From Phyllostachys edulis (taxonomy: Eukaryota; Streptophyta; Magnoliopsida; Poales; Poaceae), in NCBI GenBank assembly GCA_036346405.1, contig CM070563.1, forward strand, positions 33,345,298-33,409,297: a stretch of DNA of 64,000 nt. Reading direction: 5' to 3'. A program made the position numbers and the translations under genes. Below are positions 12,253 through 23,362 of this stretch, one piece after another (the first letter of the stretch is position 1; every line of letters starts with the position of its first letter). The notes below the pieces were generated by a model. It was not told the DNA's origin. It was given only the letters and a program-made list of their open reading frames with translations, and did not search any database.

Positions 12253-12792
12253 CTAGTGGCCCAAGTAGCCTGCTATCTCCGTTATCAAAGCTTCGTAGGC
12301 GATGTCATCGGCATCGGAGGGTTTAGGATCAGCGCGGGTAGCCTGAAACACTTCCAACCATTGACATGATCGTTCCATACTCACCCAAAGAATCTCCTCT
12401 TGAGGAGCCAAGAAGAAAAACGCCCATAGACCCTCTTCTCTTGCTTGAGGGGTCTCAACTTGGTCGACTCGGTCGCTCGCCGCCTCGATGTCGCATTACA
12501 AGTGACGGTAATCCACCTGTAGACATGCAACCTCTTGCTCGAGGACTACACCGATGGCGAGGTTAGCTCGCCGGAAGCTGCAGACCACCCGGAAGACACG
12601 GCACAGGAGGTCGTATAGATGGCACAACATTGTTGTCACGTGTCCTGGCATAACGTTCGTCGGAGGAGGTAGGACACAGTGATTACAGTGACTTTCCGCA
12701 GCTTCCGCCAACGTACGGCTGACGAGGTGCTTGTACAGGATGGCCAGGTAGGCCATCAATGCTGGTGTCTGGGGAGAAAAGTGAGGAGCCAT
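12253..12792 (-). pseudogene. Unknown accessory reading frame of the CACTA element, one nonsense codon
   Basis: A 180-codon minus-strand frame starts MAPHFSPQTPALMAYL (ATG at 12792) and ends ITEIAGYLGH at TAG 12253-12255. A single TAA after LQVDYRHL (about codon 99) splits it. On both sides of the TAA the frame is the same and the composition protein-like. I do not recognise the family. The C-terminal part contains WVSMERSCQWLEVF and is acidic near the end. It lies between the GRF gene and the right terminal array, so it belongs to the element or was captured by it. Confidence 0.5.
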
Positions 12793-12934
12793 TTTGTTTT
12801 TGCCTGAGAGTAGCTAGAACGATGTGTGAGGAGTACGGTGGCGGATGATCATTCTTATAAAACATGCAAGGAGTAACGTCGGCATGGGAGACGAAGAGAC
12901 GTATCGCGTGGGAGGCGAAGCGGTATTGAACATG

Positions 12935-13300
12935 TCACAAACACTTCCAACCACAAACTGTCTGAGATACAAAATTATCACAGACGGTTCGGATTCAAAA
13001 CCGTTTGTGATAGTTATTAATATCACAATCGGTTCTTGTTAATATCCATCTGTGATATTTCACAGACGGTTTTAAACATGCACCGTCTGTGATATTAATA
13101 ACTATCACAGACGGTTTTTAATACAAACAGTTTGTGATAATTTTATAGACAGTTTGAAACATGAATAGTCCGTGATATCACATCTTCACAGACGGTTTTT
13201 ACCATAGCCAGTAGCACAAAAGTGCGCTAAACCAAAACCGTCTGTGATTGTATTTAATAAAGACGGTTCCGAGGAACCGTCTATGATGAGGTGTCTAGGA
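12935..13300. repeat. Right subterminal repeat array of the CACTA element
   Basis: At least ten copies of TCACAGACGGTT/AACCGTCTGTGATA in alternating orientation end about 20 bp before the GTAGTAGTG terminus. With the left array it defines the ends of the element. Confidence 0.85.
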
Positions 13301-13320
13301 TAGCCCCTTTTGTAGTAGTG

Positions 13321-14358
13321 GGCGTAGTGACAAATAGGTGATTAATTATTCCCAAAAGCAGTTGATATAAAGATAGGATGCAATCTTATATAAAACAAGA
13401 TACTTTTGAAACCATATGTTCAATATGATCAAAGGACTATGACTTGCCTCGGCTTTGCTTAGTTACCACACTTGGATCTTCAAAGCTTATTTCTGCTCCT
13501 CGAAACGGATCGTCTAAATGTAAGAGAAAACACTAGGCCAAGAAAAAATTAATCCAAAATAAATTCAAATAAAATCCAAAAATAGCAAAACTAACTCTAA
13601 AAGAAACAGCTCGATTTTATATGAATTTAGGATTTTGAATGGACTAAATCGGAATTCGGACGAAGGAGAACGGACTCTCGGAAGATTTGCCGAAAAGGAA
13701 AAAAGAGAGAGAGAAAAGAATATTCAGGGAATATTCCTTCAGAATAAAAGAAAAAGAAAAAGAAATTGAAGCTGACAAGTGGGGCCCACTTGCAAGTGAA
13801 AGAGAGAAAGAGAGGATGACTTGTGGGACCGGGCTATAAGAGAGAATGGAAGATAGAGAGAGAATGATAGGGGTGGCCTACATACAAGAGAGAAAAAGAG
13901 AGAGAGAGAGAGAGAGAGACAGAAGCAAAATAGAGGAAGTGGCGGCCCACTTCATAGTCATTGAGCTATTTTTATATATCTTTGTATAGTATCATGTTCT
14001 TATTAGCTTTATCATGAGTTCTTTTCTCAAGAATCTACTATTTGTCAGTCTGTAAATAACTAGGATGCATAGGATCTCTATTTTCAGTTATTCTTGCAAT
14101 AGCACATCATGTCTAGCTCTTTTATGCCTAGGGCAAGGACATGATAGAATATTTACAAAATGAATATCTAGGCTCGATTTCCATGATTTTCTCATCATTG
14201 CCATGCTACCTGAAAATGAATATTTACGAAATGAATATCTAGGCTCAGTTTCCATGATTTTCTCATCATTGCCATGCTACCTGAAAATGAGTTATGCAGT
14301 TTCTTGCTTAATCAGATCATGTATTATGGTGTGATATTTAGGACCTCATCATGCTAGT
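13321..14358. other. Non-coding flank with GA microsatellite and 71-bp tandem duplication
   Basis: No gene is visible. This is expected to hold the continuation of the LTR interrupted at 1746, but I could not prove it. A purine-rich stretch at 13680-13930 contains (AG)n at about 13892-13919. At 14148-14218 and 14219-14289 a 71-bp unit is repeated in tandem with about three differences. Confidence 0.5.
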
Positions 14359-17090
14359 ATGATTTCTAGCCAAGGGATATATTTGTGTGATGCAGCAATG
14401 CTCAGAATTAATATTTCATCGCTGCATGCTGTTATTACCCTGATTAGGGACCACATTGAGGGCTTTTATAAAAATCTTTTTGGTTTTGAGCATGATATGG
14501 ATGTGAGGTTGGATGATGAGGTTTGGAGTAATAACCTGAGAGTTGTGGCCAATGACAACTTGTTTTTACTCCAGCAGTTTTCTGAAGAGGATGTGTTGAA
14601 AGTTATTAAGGACTTACCTTCTAACTCGGCTCCTGGTCCAGATGGTTTTCCCACCTTTTTTATAAAGAGTTTTGGGGGGTGATTAAGAAGCCTTTTATGG
14701 AGCTTGTGAAAGATTTCAGCAAAGGGGTTTTGGATATTAAAAGACTCAACTATGGGGTGGTTACTCTTATTCCAAAACTCAAAGAGGTCAGCAGTATTAG
14801 ACAATTTAGGCCCATTTGTTTACTTAATGTTAGCTTCAAAATCCTCACTAAGCTCTTGGCTAACAGGTTAGGAATGATTGTTGACAGAATTGTTAATGAA
14901 AGTCAATCAGCTTTTATTAAGGGCAGAAACATTCTTGATGGAGTAGTAGCTTTGCATGAAATTGTTCATGAGTTGAGGTGCTCTAGAAGGAAAGGAGTTA
15001 TTCTGAAACTCGACTTTGAGAAAGCCTATTATAAGATTCATTGGAATTTCCTAGAAGAGGTAATGCTGAGAAAGGGTTTTGCTGACAATTGGGTTAAATT
15101 GGTTATGAGTTCTGTAAGGGGTGGTAGAGTTAGTATTAACATCAATGGGGAGGTTGGTTCTTTCTTCAGAACTTATAAAGGCTTAAGACAAGGAGATCCT
15201 TTGTCTCCTCTTCTTTTTAACCTTGCTGCAGATGCTCTGGCTGAAATTATTGACATTGCTCAGAGGAAAGGTCTTGTTAAAGGGGTCATTTCTAATTTGA
15301 TTCCTGGAGGGGTTCCCATCCTGCAATATGCAAATGATACTGTTATTATGATGGAGTGCGAGGATGATTACTATTTACATCTCAAGTTTCTGTTGTATTG
15401 CTTTGAGTGGATGTCGGGTTTGAAAATCAACTATCACAAGAGCGAGATTTATGTTCTTGGAGTGGATCAAGAGGAGGCTGACATTTTTTATTGCAAATTG
15501 GCTCAGCTCCCTATGAATTATCTGGGTATCCTGATTGGGGATAGACACATGGGAATGAAAGCTGCTGAGAAAGTGCTTAGCAAGCTGAACAATAGACTTG
15601 ACAATTGGAGAAACAAGCTCTTGTCTTCTGGGGGGAGATTAGTGTTGTCTAACAGTAGTTTAAGCAGTCTCCCTATTTACACTATGGGGTTCTATAGATT
15701 TAATAAAGGTGTGCATCAGAAAATGGACTCTATTAGATCTAAGTTTTTCTGGCGAGATGCTAGTAACAGTTTTAAGTATCATATGATGGGCTGGGAGGCT
15801 GTTTGTAGACCCAAAGATTTTGGGGGGTTAGGGATTATTAATACTCGAGTGATGAATGATTGCCTCATTGCTAAATGGATTTGGAAAATTCATAATGCTG
15901 ATAATGAACTCTGGTTTAGAATCATTAAAGCTAAATATTTTCCTATGTGTGCTTTTAGAAATGCTATTGTGTTGAATAGTTCCCAGTTTTGGAAGAGTAT
16001 TCAGAAAATCAAAAATGTGTTTTTCAAAGGGGGTGCCTTTAAGATTGGGGATGGTTGCAATACCTCTTTTTGGGGAGACGTTTGGCTGGCTGATTGCCCT
16101 TTAAGGATCAAATATGATAAGCTTTTTATGTGCTGTCAGGCCCCTGCTGTAAGTGTAAATAATTGCTAGCGGGAAGGTATGTGGAACATCCCTTTTAAAA
16201 GAAGTTTGGGGTTTGAGGAAAGTCTACAATGGGATAATCTAAAGGAGATCTCTTAGAGGTTGAGCTCAACCATAATAAAGATTCTGTTCATTGGTGTTTG
16301 GAAAAAACTGGCATTTTCTCGGTTAAATCTCTTTATAGGCATCTGACTTTTGGAGGTGTGTCCAGTATTAAGTTTCAAAAGTTATGGAGGAGCAAGCTTC
16401 CTTTGAAGGTTAAAATCTTCATTTGGTTATGTTTTCATAACAGAATTCAGACTCTTGATCAGCTTTCTGAAAGGGGGTGGAAAGGGGGTATTCTTTGTGT
16501 TCTCTGTGGTTCTGTTGAAACTCTTGATCATGTAATGTTTAACTGTTGTTTGTCTAGTTTTTTCTGGCTTGGCATGAAGGAGAGCTTAAGTTGGGACAGA
16601 GTTCCCAGTTCTTTAGATGATTTCTACCTGAACTGGATAGAATATAGGGGTTCTAATGATTACAACATTGTTATGTTTAGTTTTGCAGCTTCGATTTGGA
16701 CTCTTTGGAAATGTAGGAACCGAATAGCTTTTGACAAGCATTTCCCTAAGCATCCAATGGAAGTTATCTACAATTTTATATCTTGTTTGCAACGCTGGAC
16801 TGTCCTGCTCAAAAGTGATGACAAAGACAATATGATTAGCTTCTTGCTGCAGGTTGAGTCTTGGAGCAAGACCTTTTGTAACCATTAGTTGTCTGATGGT
16901 CAGAAGTGCTGACGAAGACCTTTCGCTGCGTCTTTGTGGGTCAAATGTTGGTTCAAGTCCTTTTGTTATAGTTAGTTTCCTGATGTTGGTGCGGTTTGCT
17001 GTAGTAGTGATTGATGTGTTGGTTGATGGTTGTTTGTATTGGCAACACTGGTGTCCCCAGTTGTCTTTGTTTTCTTTCTGTTTGTAGCAA
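14359..17090 (+). pseudogene. 5'-truncated L1-type LINE: reverse transcriptase and zf-RVT domain
   Basis: The reading frame starts late in ORF2 (SSNSAPGPDGFP type). The endonuclease domain is absent, as in 5'-truncated insertions. A frameshift in a G-run at about 14672-14682 joins to the main frame 14679-16169, which has FRPICLLNVSFKILTKLLANR, SAFIKGRNI, GLRQGDPLSPLLF and LQYANDTVIM. A stop near 16168 follows. The zf-RVT domain (LWRSKLPLKVKIFIWL, CVLCGS, DHVMFNC) is at 16298-16888. Two catalytic positions are lost: FEKAYDK is FEKAYYK (15030-15032) and YADD is YAND (15333-15335). No clear poly(A) tail or target duplication was found, so the 3' limit is approximate. Confidence 0.85.
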
Positions 17091-17227
17091 GACTATGTAT
17101 GATTTAGCATGCATCATGCCAAAATTTCCTTCCTAGATCATCAATTAGTACCTCTGCAGCATCAAACTTTCATCTATTCAATTATGCATCCACTGATCCA
17201 TTCCATGTCTTATTTGTGTTCTTGTTT

Positions 17228-17806
17228 GATTTTCTTGCCTTCTTGAGGTGCTCTTGATGATTTTTGATTCCATCATGTTCTAGTGTGATTTGTGGTGAGA
17301 TATAGCTTGTTAGGGTGTTTATTCGTATCCCGAAAATCCAAACAGGCCCTAGATATTTTTTTTTCCTTTGAATACGAATACAGATGTGAATACTCATGTA
17401 AAATACAAATTCGATTTTTTTATATGAATGCAGGACAAAGAAAGATCTAATACAAATCGGTCATGGATAAAATAATTAACAAACCGAACATACACATGAA
17501 AAAAGACATTATAACTTCATAAGCTAAAAATTACTAATAATCTTGATACCACTAGTTATTTAGTTAGTGACACGTGAAATCCAAGTTACTCTATTAAATA
17601 GGAAATTATTCATAGAATCGGGACACATACATAAACAGGAGGTAATGCATCAATTAATCTCCGAAAATTCTTAATATGTATTAATTGCTTAGACGACAAC
17701 AAAATAACTTCGAATTTTCGGAGCCCTAACAAGCTAAATCTCAGCACAAATCACACTAGAACGCGATGGAATCAAAAATCACCAAGAGCACCTTAAGAAG
17801 GCAAGA
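17228..17806. repeat. Fold-back repeat with about 80-bp inverted arms
   Basis: 17228-17312 and 17723-17806 are inverse copies, both containing the core CACTAGAA(C/T) and AGAGCACCT on one strand. The AT-rich centre (about 17490-17690) is present in inverted orientation at about 32220-32420, and one arm recurs at 32548-32640. No target duplication was identified. It could be a fold-back DNA element or part of a larger retroelement. Confidence 0.6.
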
Positions 17807-18175
17807 TAATTATTCTTTTTGTTTTAAACTTTCAAATTTTGTTTGGATTACGTCTAAGAAGTTTCTTGAAGCCTACTGGGGCTGGATCAATGCTGGAGTC
17901 AATGACCATCATATAAGCTAATTGAAGTTTGTATATGTATCAAAAATTGAGGGAAAAGTAGCAGACAAAATAACGGGACGGAACAAAGTTCAGCACTCAT
18001 ATTTTATATATCTCGTAGCTAAATAGTACACAGAAATTGTTTGCAGCATTTATTCTAAAGATTCAACGATGTAGAAGCTTGCATTCAAGAAAGAAAAAAA
18101 ATAATGTAGAAGCCTGCTACTAGTTCTACTAGAAGCAGCCCCAACTTCGTAAACATTTACCACATTGCAACATTT

Positions 18176-19080
18176 TCACCCTCTCATAAACTCGATGAGC
18201 GTATTCAGATTCTTTAAAGACTCGCCCTCTCCACTCATGCTCCTCTCCGCCATCTCCTTGAATTTCTGCACCCTTTCCTTAACACCCTCGTCCCCCAAAA
18301 GCTCCTCCAACCTCTCCACGATCCTCTCCTTTATCACCATCCCGCCACCGTCGGCCGACGCCATCCTTATCCCGGCCCTCCAAATGTCGCAAATGTATGT
18401 TTGGTTCGTGTATTGGTCGGTGAAGTACGGCCAGCACAGCATGGGCACCCCGTTGCGGACGCCTTCCAGCGTCGAGTTCCACCCGCAATGTGTCACGAAG
18501 CACCCCACCGCCGGGTGTGCTAGCACCTGCTCCTGTGGGGCCCACTCCACCATTCTCCCCTTCCCTTGGCCTGCCACTAGGCTTGTGAACCCGGTTGGGA
18601 GGTTGACGGCCAGCCCGGGCCTCACGACCCACAGGAACGGCCGGCCAGAGGCCTCCAGCCCTAGCGCGAGCTCCTGGAGCTGCGCCGGGCTCATGATGGT
18701 AATGCTACCGAATGCCACGTATACAACGGAGCCACGGGGTTGCGCATCGAGGAAGGTGAGGCAGGCCTCGTCGTCGGCGTGCCAGAAGTGCCCAACCGGC
18801 GCCTGTCTAGTGGGGCGTTGCCAAGTGCGGAGTGGACCGATGGGGAGGATGGTGGCCGGCGTGGGCTCTGTGAAGATGGCTGGCTCGAGGTCGGCGAATG
18901 TGTTGCAGAGGAGGATGTCGGCCTTGGTGGCGGCGGCCTGCGCGGTTGTGGTGAGGTAGTGGAAGACCAGGCGCTCCGCGTCACGGTTGCCCCAGAAGTT
19001 CCAGGCGAGGAAGGTCTCGTCCATGGGCGGCATGGACTCCCCAAGCTGGAATGAGTTGTTGTGTAGTTTAATTGGGGCTC
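18176..19080 (-). CDS. UDP-glycosyltransferase, exon 2 (UGT83A1-like)
   Basis: This exon encodes the C-terminal two thirds of a family-1 plant UDP-glycosyltransferase, a cytosolic enzyme that moves sugar from a UDP-sugar to small acceptors. The start is fixed by the splice acceptor GCATGCAG/GAGCCCC (19081-19082), after which the frame reads GAPIKLHNNSFQLGES. The 44-residue PSPG donor-binding box is complete (WAPQEQVLAHP ... THCGWNSTLEGV ... CWPYFTDQ). Its last residue is Gln, which in this family usually goes with UDP-glucose. The stop TGA is at 18176-18178. Joined to exon 1 it gives 467 residues, normal for the family. No stop or frameshift is present. The acceptor substrate cannot be read from the sequence. 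Confidence 0.93.
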
Positions 19081-19663
19081 CTGCATGCGTTATTGACGTG
19101 AATTAGTTTAGTGGGCGGTTATTAAATGCAAAAACTAAATTATAAATCGTCACGAAACGCACATTAATTGCACTATTTTTTCTTTGTTCCACTCCGCTTT
19201 TCCTTTTTTTTTTTTGACAACCTCGCCCATATATATCTTAACTAAAATAAAATAACCAATTATCTTACAAAAGAAAAGGAAATAACCAATTGATTAAGCT
19301 CCTGTAATGCCCAAAAGTTGCTTTAGTGCAGCCAAAAGTAGATTTGCCATGTTTAAGCTCTCAAATTTGAAAATCGACAGTCTTTAACATGCAAATTTGC
19401 CTGTTACTCTTTATATGAATATTTTCGTAAAATAATATAAAAATATTATATTATAAAAACAATTTTCATGACTAATATAATAATATTATTTTTACATAGC
19501 TAATATAAATAGTATTTTATATATTAGTGATCAAAGTTTCATTTTATATCTGTGAACCGTGTGAGTATATGATACTATTGCCCTACTTTAAACCTTCAAT
19601 GTTTTGACTAATCTGACCGCAACTATACTTTTTTGTTCTGAGATCAAGGAGTTCGAATTATAT

Positions 19664-20230
19664 ATTAAGTTAAAGCAAGAAACACCAGCTACCCTACTTA
19701 TCCCCAGTGGACTATGGTCATTCCACAGGTTCAGTACAAGGGGAGGCGACAGGAAAGTATACTGTTGTTAGTCATTGAACAATGTTGATATATATATAGA
19801 CCTTATTTAACAGCGGAAGACATTCACCCCCGGCCGTGCGGCCACGTTGCCCCCTCCACGTCTGCTGTCCGATCGCGCCAGGCCGTGTCCGCGCCCGGCC
19901 GATCGCCAGCGATGCGCTTCGCCGCGCGGCCGCGCGGCCGATTTCCTGGCAAGTCTGCATGTCGCATTCGGCCCACGCCTTTGCTCTTTCGGCCCATGCC
20001 CTCGCTCCTCCACATGCGTGTGCTTCCAACACAGGACCTCACTCGCCGCGCCGCGCCGCGCCGCGCCATTTGGCAAATGGCGCGGGTGAGTTGCTAGTTA
20101 AATTAAAGCAAGAAACACCAGCTACCCTACTTAGCCCCAGTGGGCTATGGGTCATTCCACAGGTTCAGTACAAGGACAAGGGGGATGCGACAGGAAAGTG
20201 TACTGTTGTTAGTCATTCAACAATGTCGAG
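19664..20230. repeat. 125-bp direct repeats flanking a GC-rich insert
   Basis: 19664-19790 and 20098-20225 are about 90 percent identical (shared AAAGCAAGAAACACCAGC and TACTGTTGTTAGTCATT). Between them lies a GC-rich segment (19800-20097) rich in CGCGCC. Frames in the insert look like composition effects, not genes. Confidence 0.7.
20061..20097 (+). mobile_element. Possible Helitron 3' terminus
   Basis: A 12-bp perfect stem (CCGCGCCATTTG, 20061-20072, with its complement 20074-20085) is followed eight bases later by CTAG (20094-20097) and then T. This is the hairpin-CTRR|T layout of Helitron 3' ends. A TC-type 5' end was not found, so the element's extent is unknown. Confidence 0.45.
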
Positions 20231-20699
20231 CCGAGAATAGGTTGATGGTGACTCAAAAGTTTATTTATTGGAAAGTTCTCATCTATGGCACTGGAAAAAC
20301 ACGGTTGAAAAATCCAAAAATTTCACCCGTACTAATAAAAATACCACCAACAGTGGCAAATCTAGCTGAAAATTGGCCCATACCGAGACCTTTATATCTG
20401 AAATTTTTAAAGTATGCATAGTTTAGTACCATACTATCTAGCCAAGTGATCATAGAATAGCAATATATAAAGTTGAGTCATTGTTATCTCTTGAAAACAT
20501 GTGATATATGGTATAGGTGGCACGATGAAGACTATAGCTAAGCTCACGTGTGTGCACACGTATTCACGTGACTTGTGACTTGCAAAGATATATTATGAAA
20601 AGGCACAAGATGGCTATGTGACACCTTCACTAATTTGTTGATATGAAGATCTAGTTATGATTGATCTAAAAAAATATGTAGTGTGGAGATCATGTAGAT

Positions 20700-23362
20700 G
20701 ATCCTAATCATAGTGTTGAACTATTAGCAATGGTGTCGAGGTGTTTGAGGTTCAAACTCTCGGTTTTCGCAAAGTTCTTGCTAACTGTCAAGTAAGAGGC
20801 AATTTGACCGACCCTGTGGGTGGTCTAGCCGGCTTTGGAGTGGAGCTAGGGCCCAGCGGTCAGACCTTACAAAAGTGGTGGTCTGACTAGCCTGCTGACG
20901 GTCAGACCAACAGTGGGTGATGGTCAGACCAGCCAGAAGGGGTTCAAGCACGGGAAAGGCGGTGAACTTCATTGAGTTGGTCCTAGGAGCTTGGGATTGG
21001 TGCATATGTTTGTATTATACTCTTATGGACTAATGTGGGTCAAGTTGCGAAGAACTTGTGCCTAGAAATGGTTGCTTAGTCTATTGTTGTGCAAGTAGCT
21101 TGGAGTCAACTACGGTCAACAACGAGGAGGATCGGGACTTGGTTAGGAGAACCAAGGTCCAGAACGGCCATTGCAACATCCCAAAATTTGGGTTTTCACA
21201 AATCTTTTATGTAGATTAGGTCCCTGAAAACTTTCACTAATTTCCCTTGAATTAATAAAGCTTAATTGCAAATTTTCTAAATTTACACTAGTTAATTTGA
21301 CTAATGTAAACATTAATTAAAGCTTAATTAGGAGCCGTCAGTTGGGTTCCTTGTGTTCCAAGGATTTTTCCTAAATTTTTTTGGTTTTTTTCAAATTTAT
21401 TTGCTATTTATTCTGCCTCTTTGGAATTTTTAGTCTTTATCTAAATTCAAAATTCTTTCTTTTTTTTCCTTTTTCTCTCATGGGCCAAATTATCTCGGCC
21501 CACTCCGCTTTCTCCCTCCTTCAGCCCAGCTAGCCACCTGGCCCATCCCCGCCTCTAGCCTCGCCTCAGCTTGGACCCACGTGTTAACCAGCACCACCGC
21601 CACCCAACGTGCCTGTGAGCGTGTCCGCTCCAAACACCTCCGCACCACCGCTCTCAGTGTCCATGCCGCGCATGACAACGAGGCTATAAAAGCTCTGGCC
21701 GTCCTTGTTCCACGCACCCCTCACACCGCTGCCTCACATACCCAAGCCGTCTTCGCGCGGAGATTTTTCGTGTGACACCAGCCGCGTTCATCTTCCCCAT
21801 CGTTGGCACCACACCCCGTGTCACCATGACCGCCTCCTCCTCCTCCGCCGCCAGTTGCACCCATCCACCGGAGCTACGTACCGTGCCTCCTATCGCCACT
21901 TCTTTCTTCTCCACCTCCAGTCGCGTCCCTCACCACTGAAATGCTTTCGTCGCGTTAACCCACTACCTCGGTGAGTCCCTCGCCAATCTAAGTGTGTCAC
22001 CGTGTGTTTCACAGTTTGATCTATTTTCTTCCTCCTTTGATTCCAAGATTTATCTGCCATGCGTAAAGATATGCTCTTTCTTCTTCCTCTACGGTCGCCG
22101 CTCTTTGCCGCTTTGATTCGCCGCCTCCAGTGATCTCCATCGCTCATGGACCCCACCATCTTGATCCTCGCACCGTGCTCTACACCTTTTGCTTCCCCTC
22201 TCGTCGCTAGTGTGTCCTCCCTCATCGTCACTAACGAGCAAGCTGCCGCCACTGCCGCTCTTTCCCTCGCCGCCGGTATGCACATCGGGAGGGGTCATTG
22301 TCGTAGAGTGATAACAATCTATTCGAATAGCCGTGTCCTCGGTCATGGACATGCTCAGGAATTTCACACCATGTGTAGATTTTCAAAAAAAAAAACTATT
22401 GGGAGGGACAACTATGAGAATTAACTCATATGGTTGTGTGAAAGAAATTGATTAGGCTATGTGGTCTTTTTGAAAATACTTGTCAAATTACTAGTGTTAT
22501 TTGTTTTAAATTACGCTTTCAATCTACTATTCACATTCAAGTGCCACTGATGCTTTTATGCAAAAGAACCATATATGTCATATCCTTTTGAATAAGCCAT
22601 CATCTATAATTGCATTCTGTGCTGCAAATTGCTGAGTACTCTATGTACTCATTCTTGCTATAAACAATATTGTTCAGATGAAAAAGGCTACATCGAATCA
22701 TCATTGGTCAACAACATCTACTTCAAGGATCCTGGAGAACTAGGTCACGCTACCCCAGTCAATTGTCTGTGAGCATATGGATGAGCTTCACTGAAGTTAT
22801 TATGTTTCCTTCCGCTGCAGCTTATTTGAGATATTTGCCTTTTAAGGCATTAATCGTAATCTTTGACCTTAAGGTGTCGTTACGCTGATAATTATTGTTA
22901 ATTGACTATTTCTTAGTCATTTTTGCATATGGAATGATATTTCATCGATGTTGCTAGTGTGTGCACTAGTGTGATCCTAGACTAGTGCAGTATACACAGA
23001 GGGTCCAGATTTGCATATTTTGGTCCCGATAGTCATGGATGACGAGTGAGATGGTTGGACTCAAGTAAGGTGCAAGATGGACAAGAACCATAGAAGGCAA
23101 AGTTTGAGCAAAGACCTTCTGAGGTAAAGTGACGCTTTCGAGTGCGAAGCTTTGAAGGTATGTCTTCTTGACTCATCAATTTTGTCAATTGATGATTTTA
23201 TGTGTCGTGCGGTGCTACGCGACGGTTTGGTTGTTGGTGATGGTTGTAGGACTCCGGAGCTACGTCATAGTGAGGAAGACGTGATCGAGATTAAGCTAGG
23301 AGAGCTTAGGTCTAGAACGATCAAGGTGCCGTCGGTAGATGGTCGAGGCTAGTAGGGTTGTT
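20700..23362. repeat. Retrotransposon-derived intronic sequence, probably including an LTR
   Basis: 20760-20960 carries repeated GGTCAGACC/GGTCTGAC words common in grass retroelements. From about 21173 the sequence TGCAACATCCCAAAATTTGG resembles a mutated gypsy LTR start (TGTAACACCC type). 22318-22350 shares ATTCGAATAGCCGTGTCC with the Tekay LTR at 55713-55730. A possible end TGTTACA lies at about 23356-23362. No target duplication was found, so the limits are tentative. No gene is supported. Confidence 0.4.

Larger units (their letters stand above)
1747..13320. mobile_element. CACTA (En/Spm) DNA transposon, 11.6 kb
   Basis: The left end reads CACTACTACAG. The right end is the inverse, GTAGTAGTG, giving a 10-bp perfect terminal inverted repeat (CACTACTACA). 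GGC stands on both sides (1744-1746 and 13321-13323), the 3-bp target duplication expected of CACTA elements. Inside both ends are arrays of TCACAGACGGTT and its complement AACCGTCTGTGA, the subterminal binding-site type of this superfamily. Coding content is a TNP2 transposase and a TNPA/Ulp1 protein on the minus strand, a GRF zinc-finger gene on the plus strand and one unknown minus-strand frame. All carry lesions, so the element is non-autonomous now, but the intact ends could still be mobilised in trans. Confidence 0.93.

Noticed and set aside
18165..18959. 264-codon plus-strand frame
   Set aside because: It is the antisense shadow of the GC-rich UGT exon 2.
19836..20240. Overlapping frames in the GC-rich insert
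   Set aside because: All frames on both strands are open because of CG-rich composition; no domain is recognisable.
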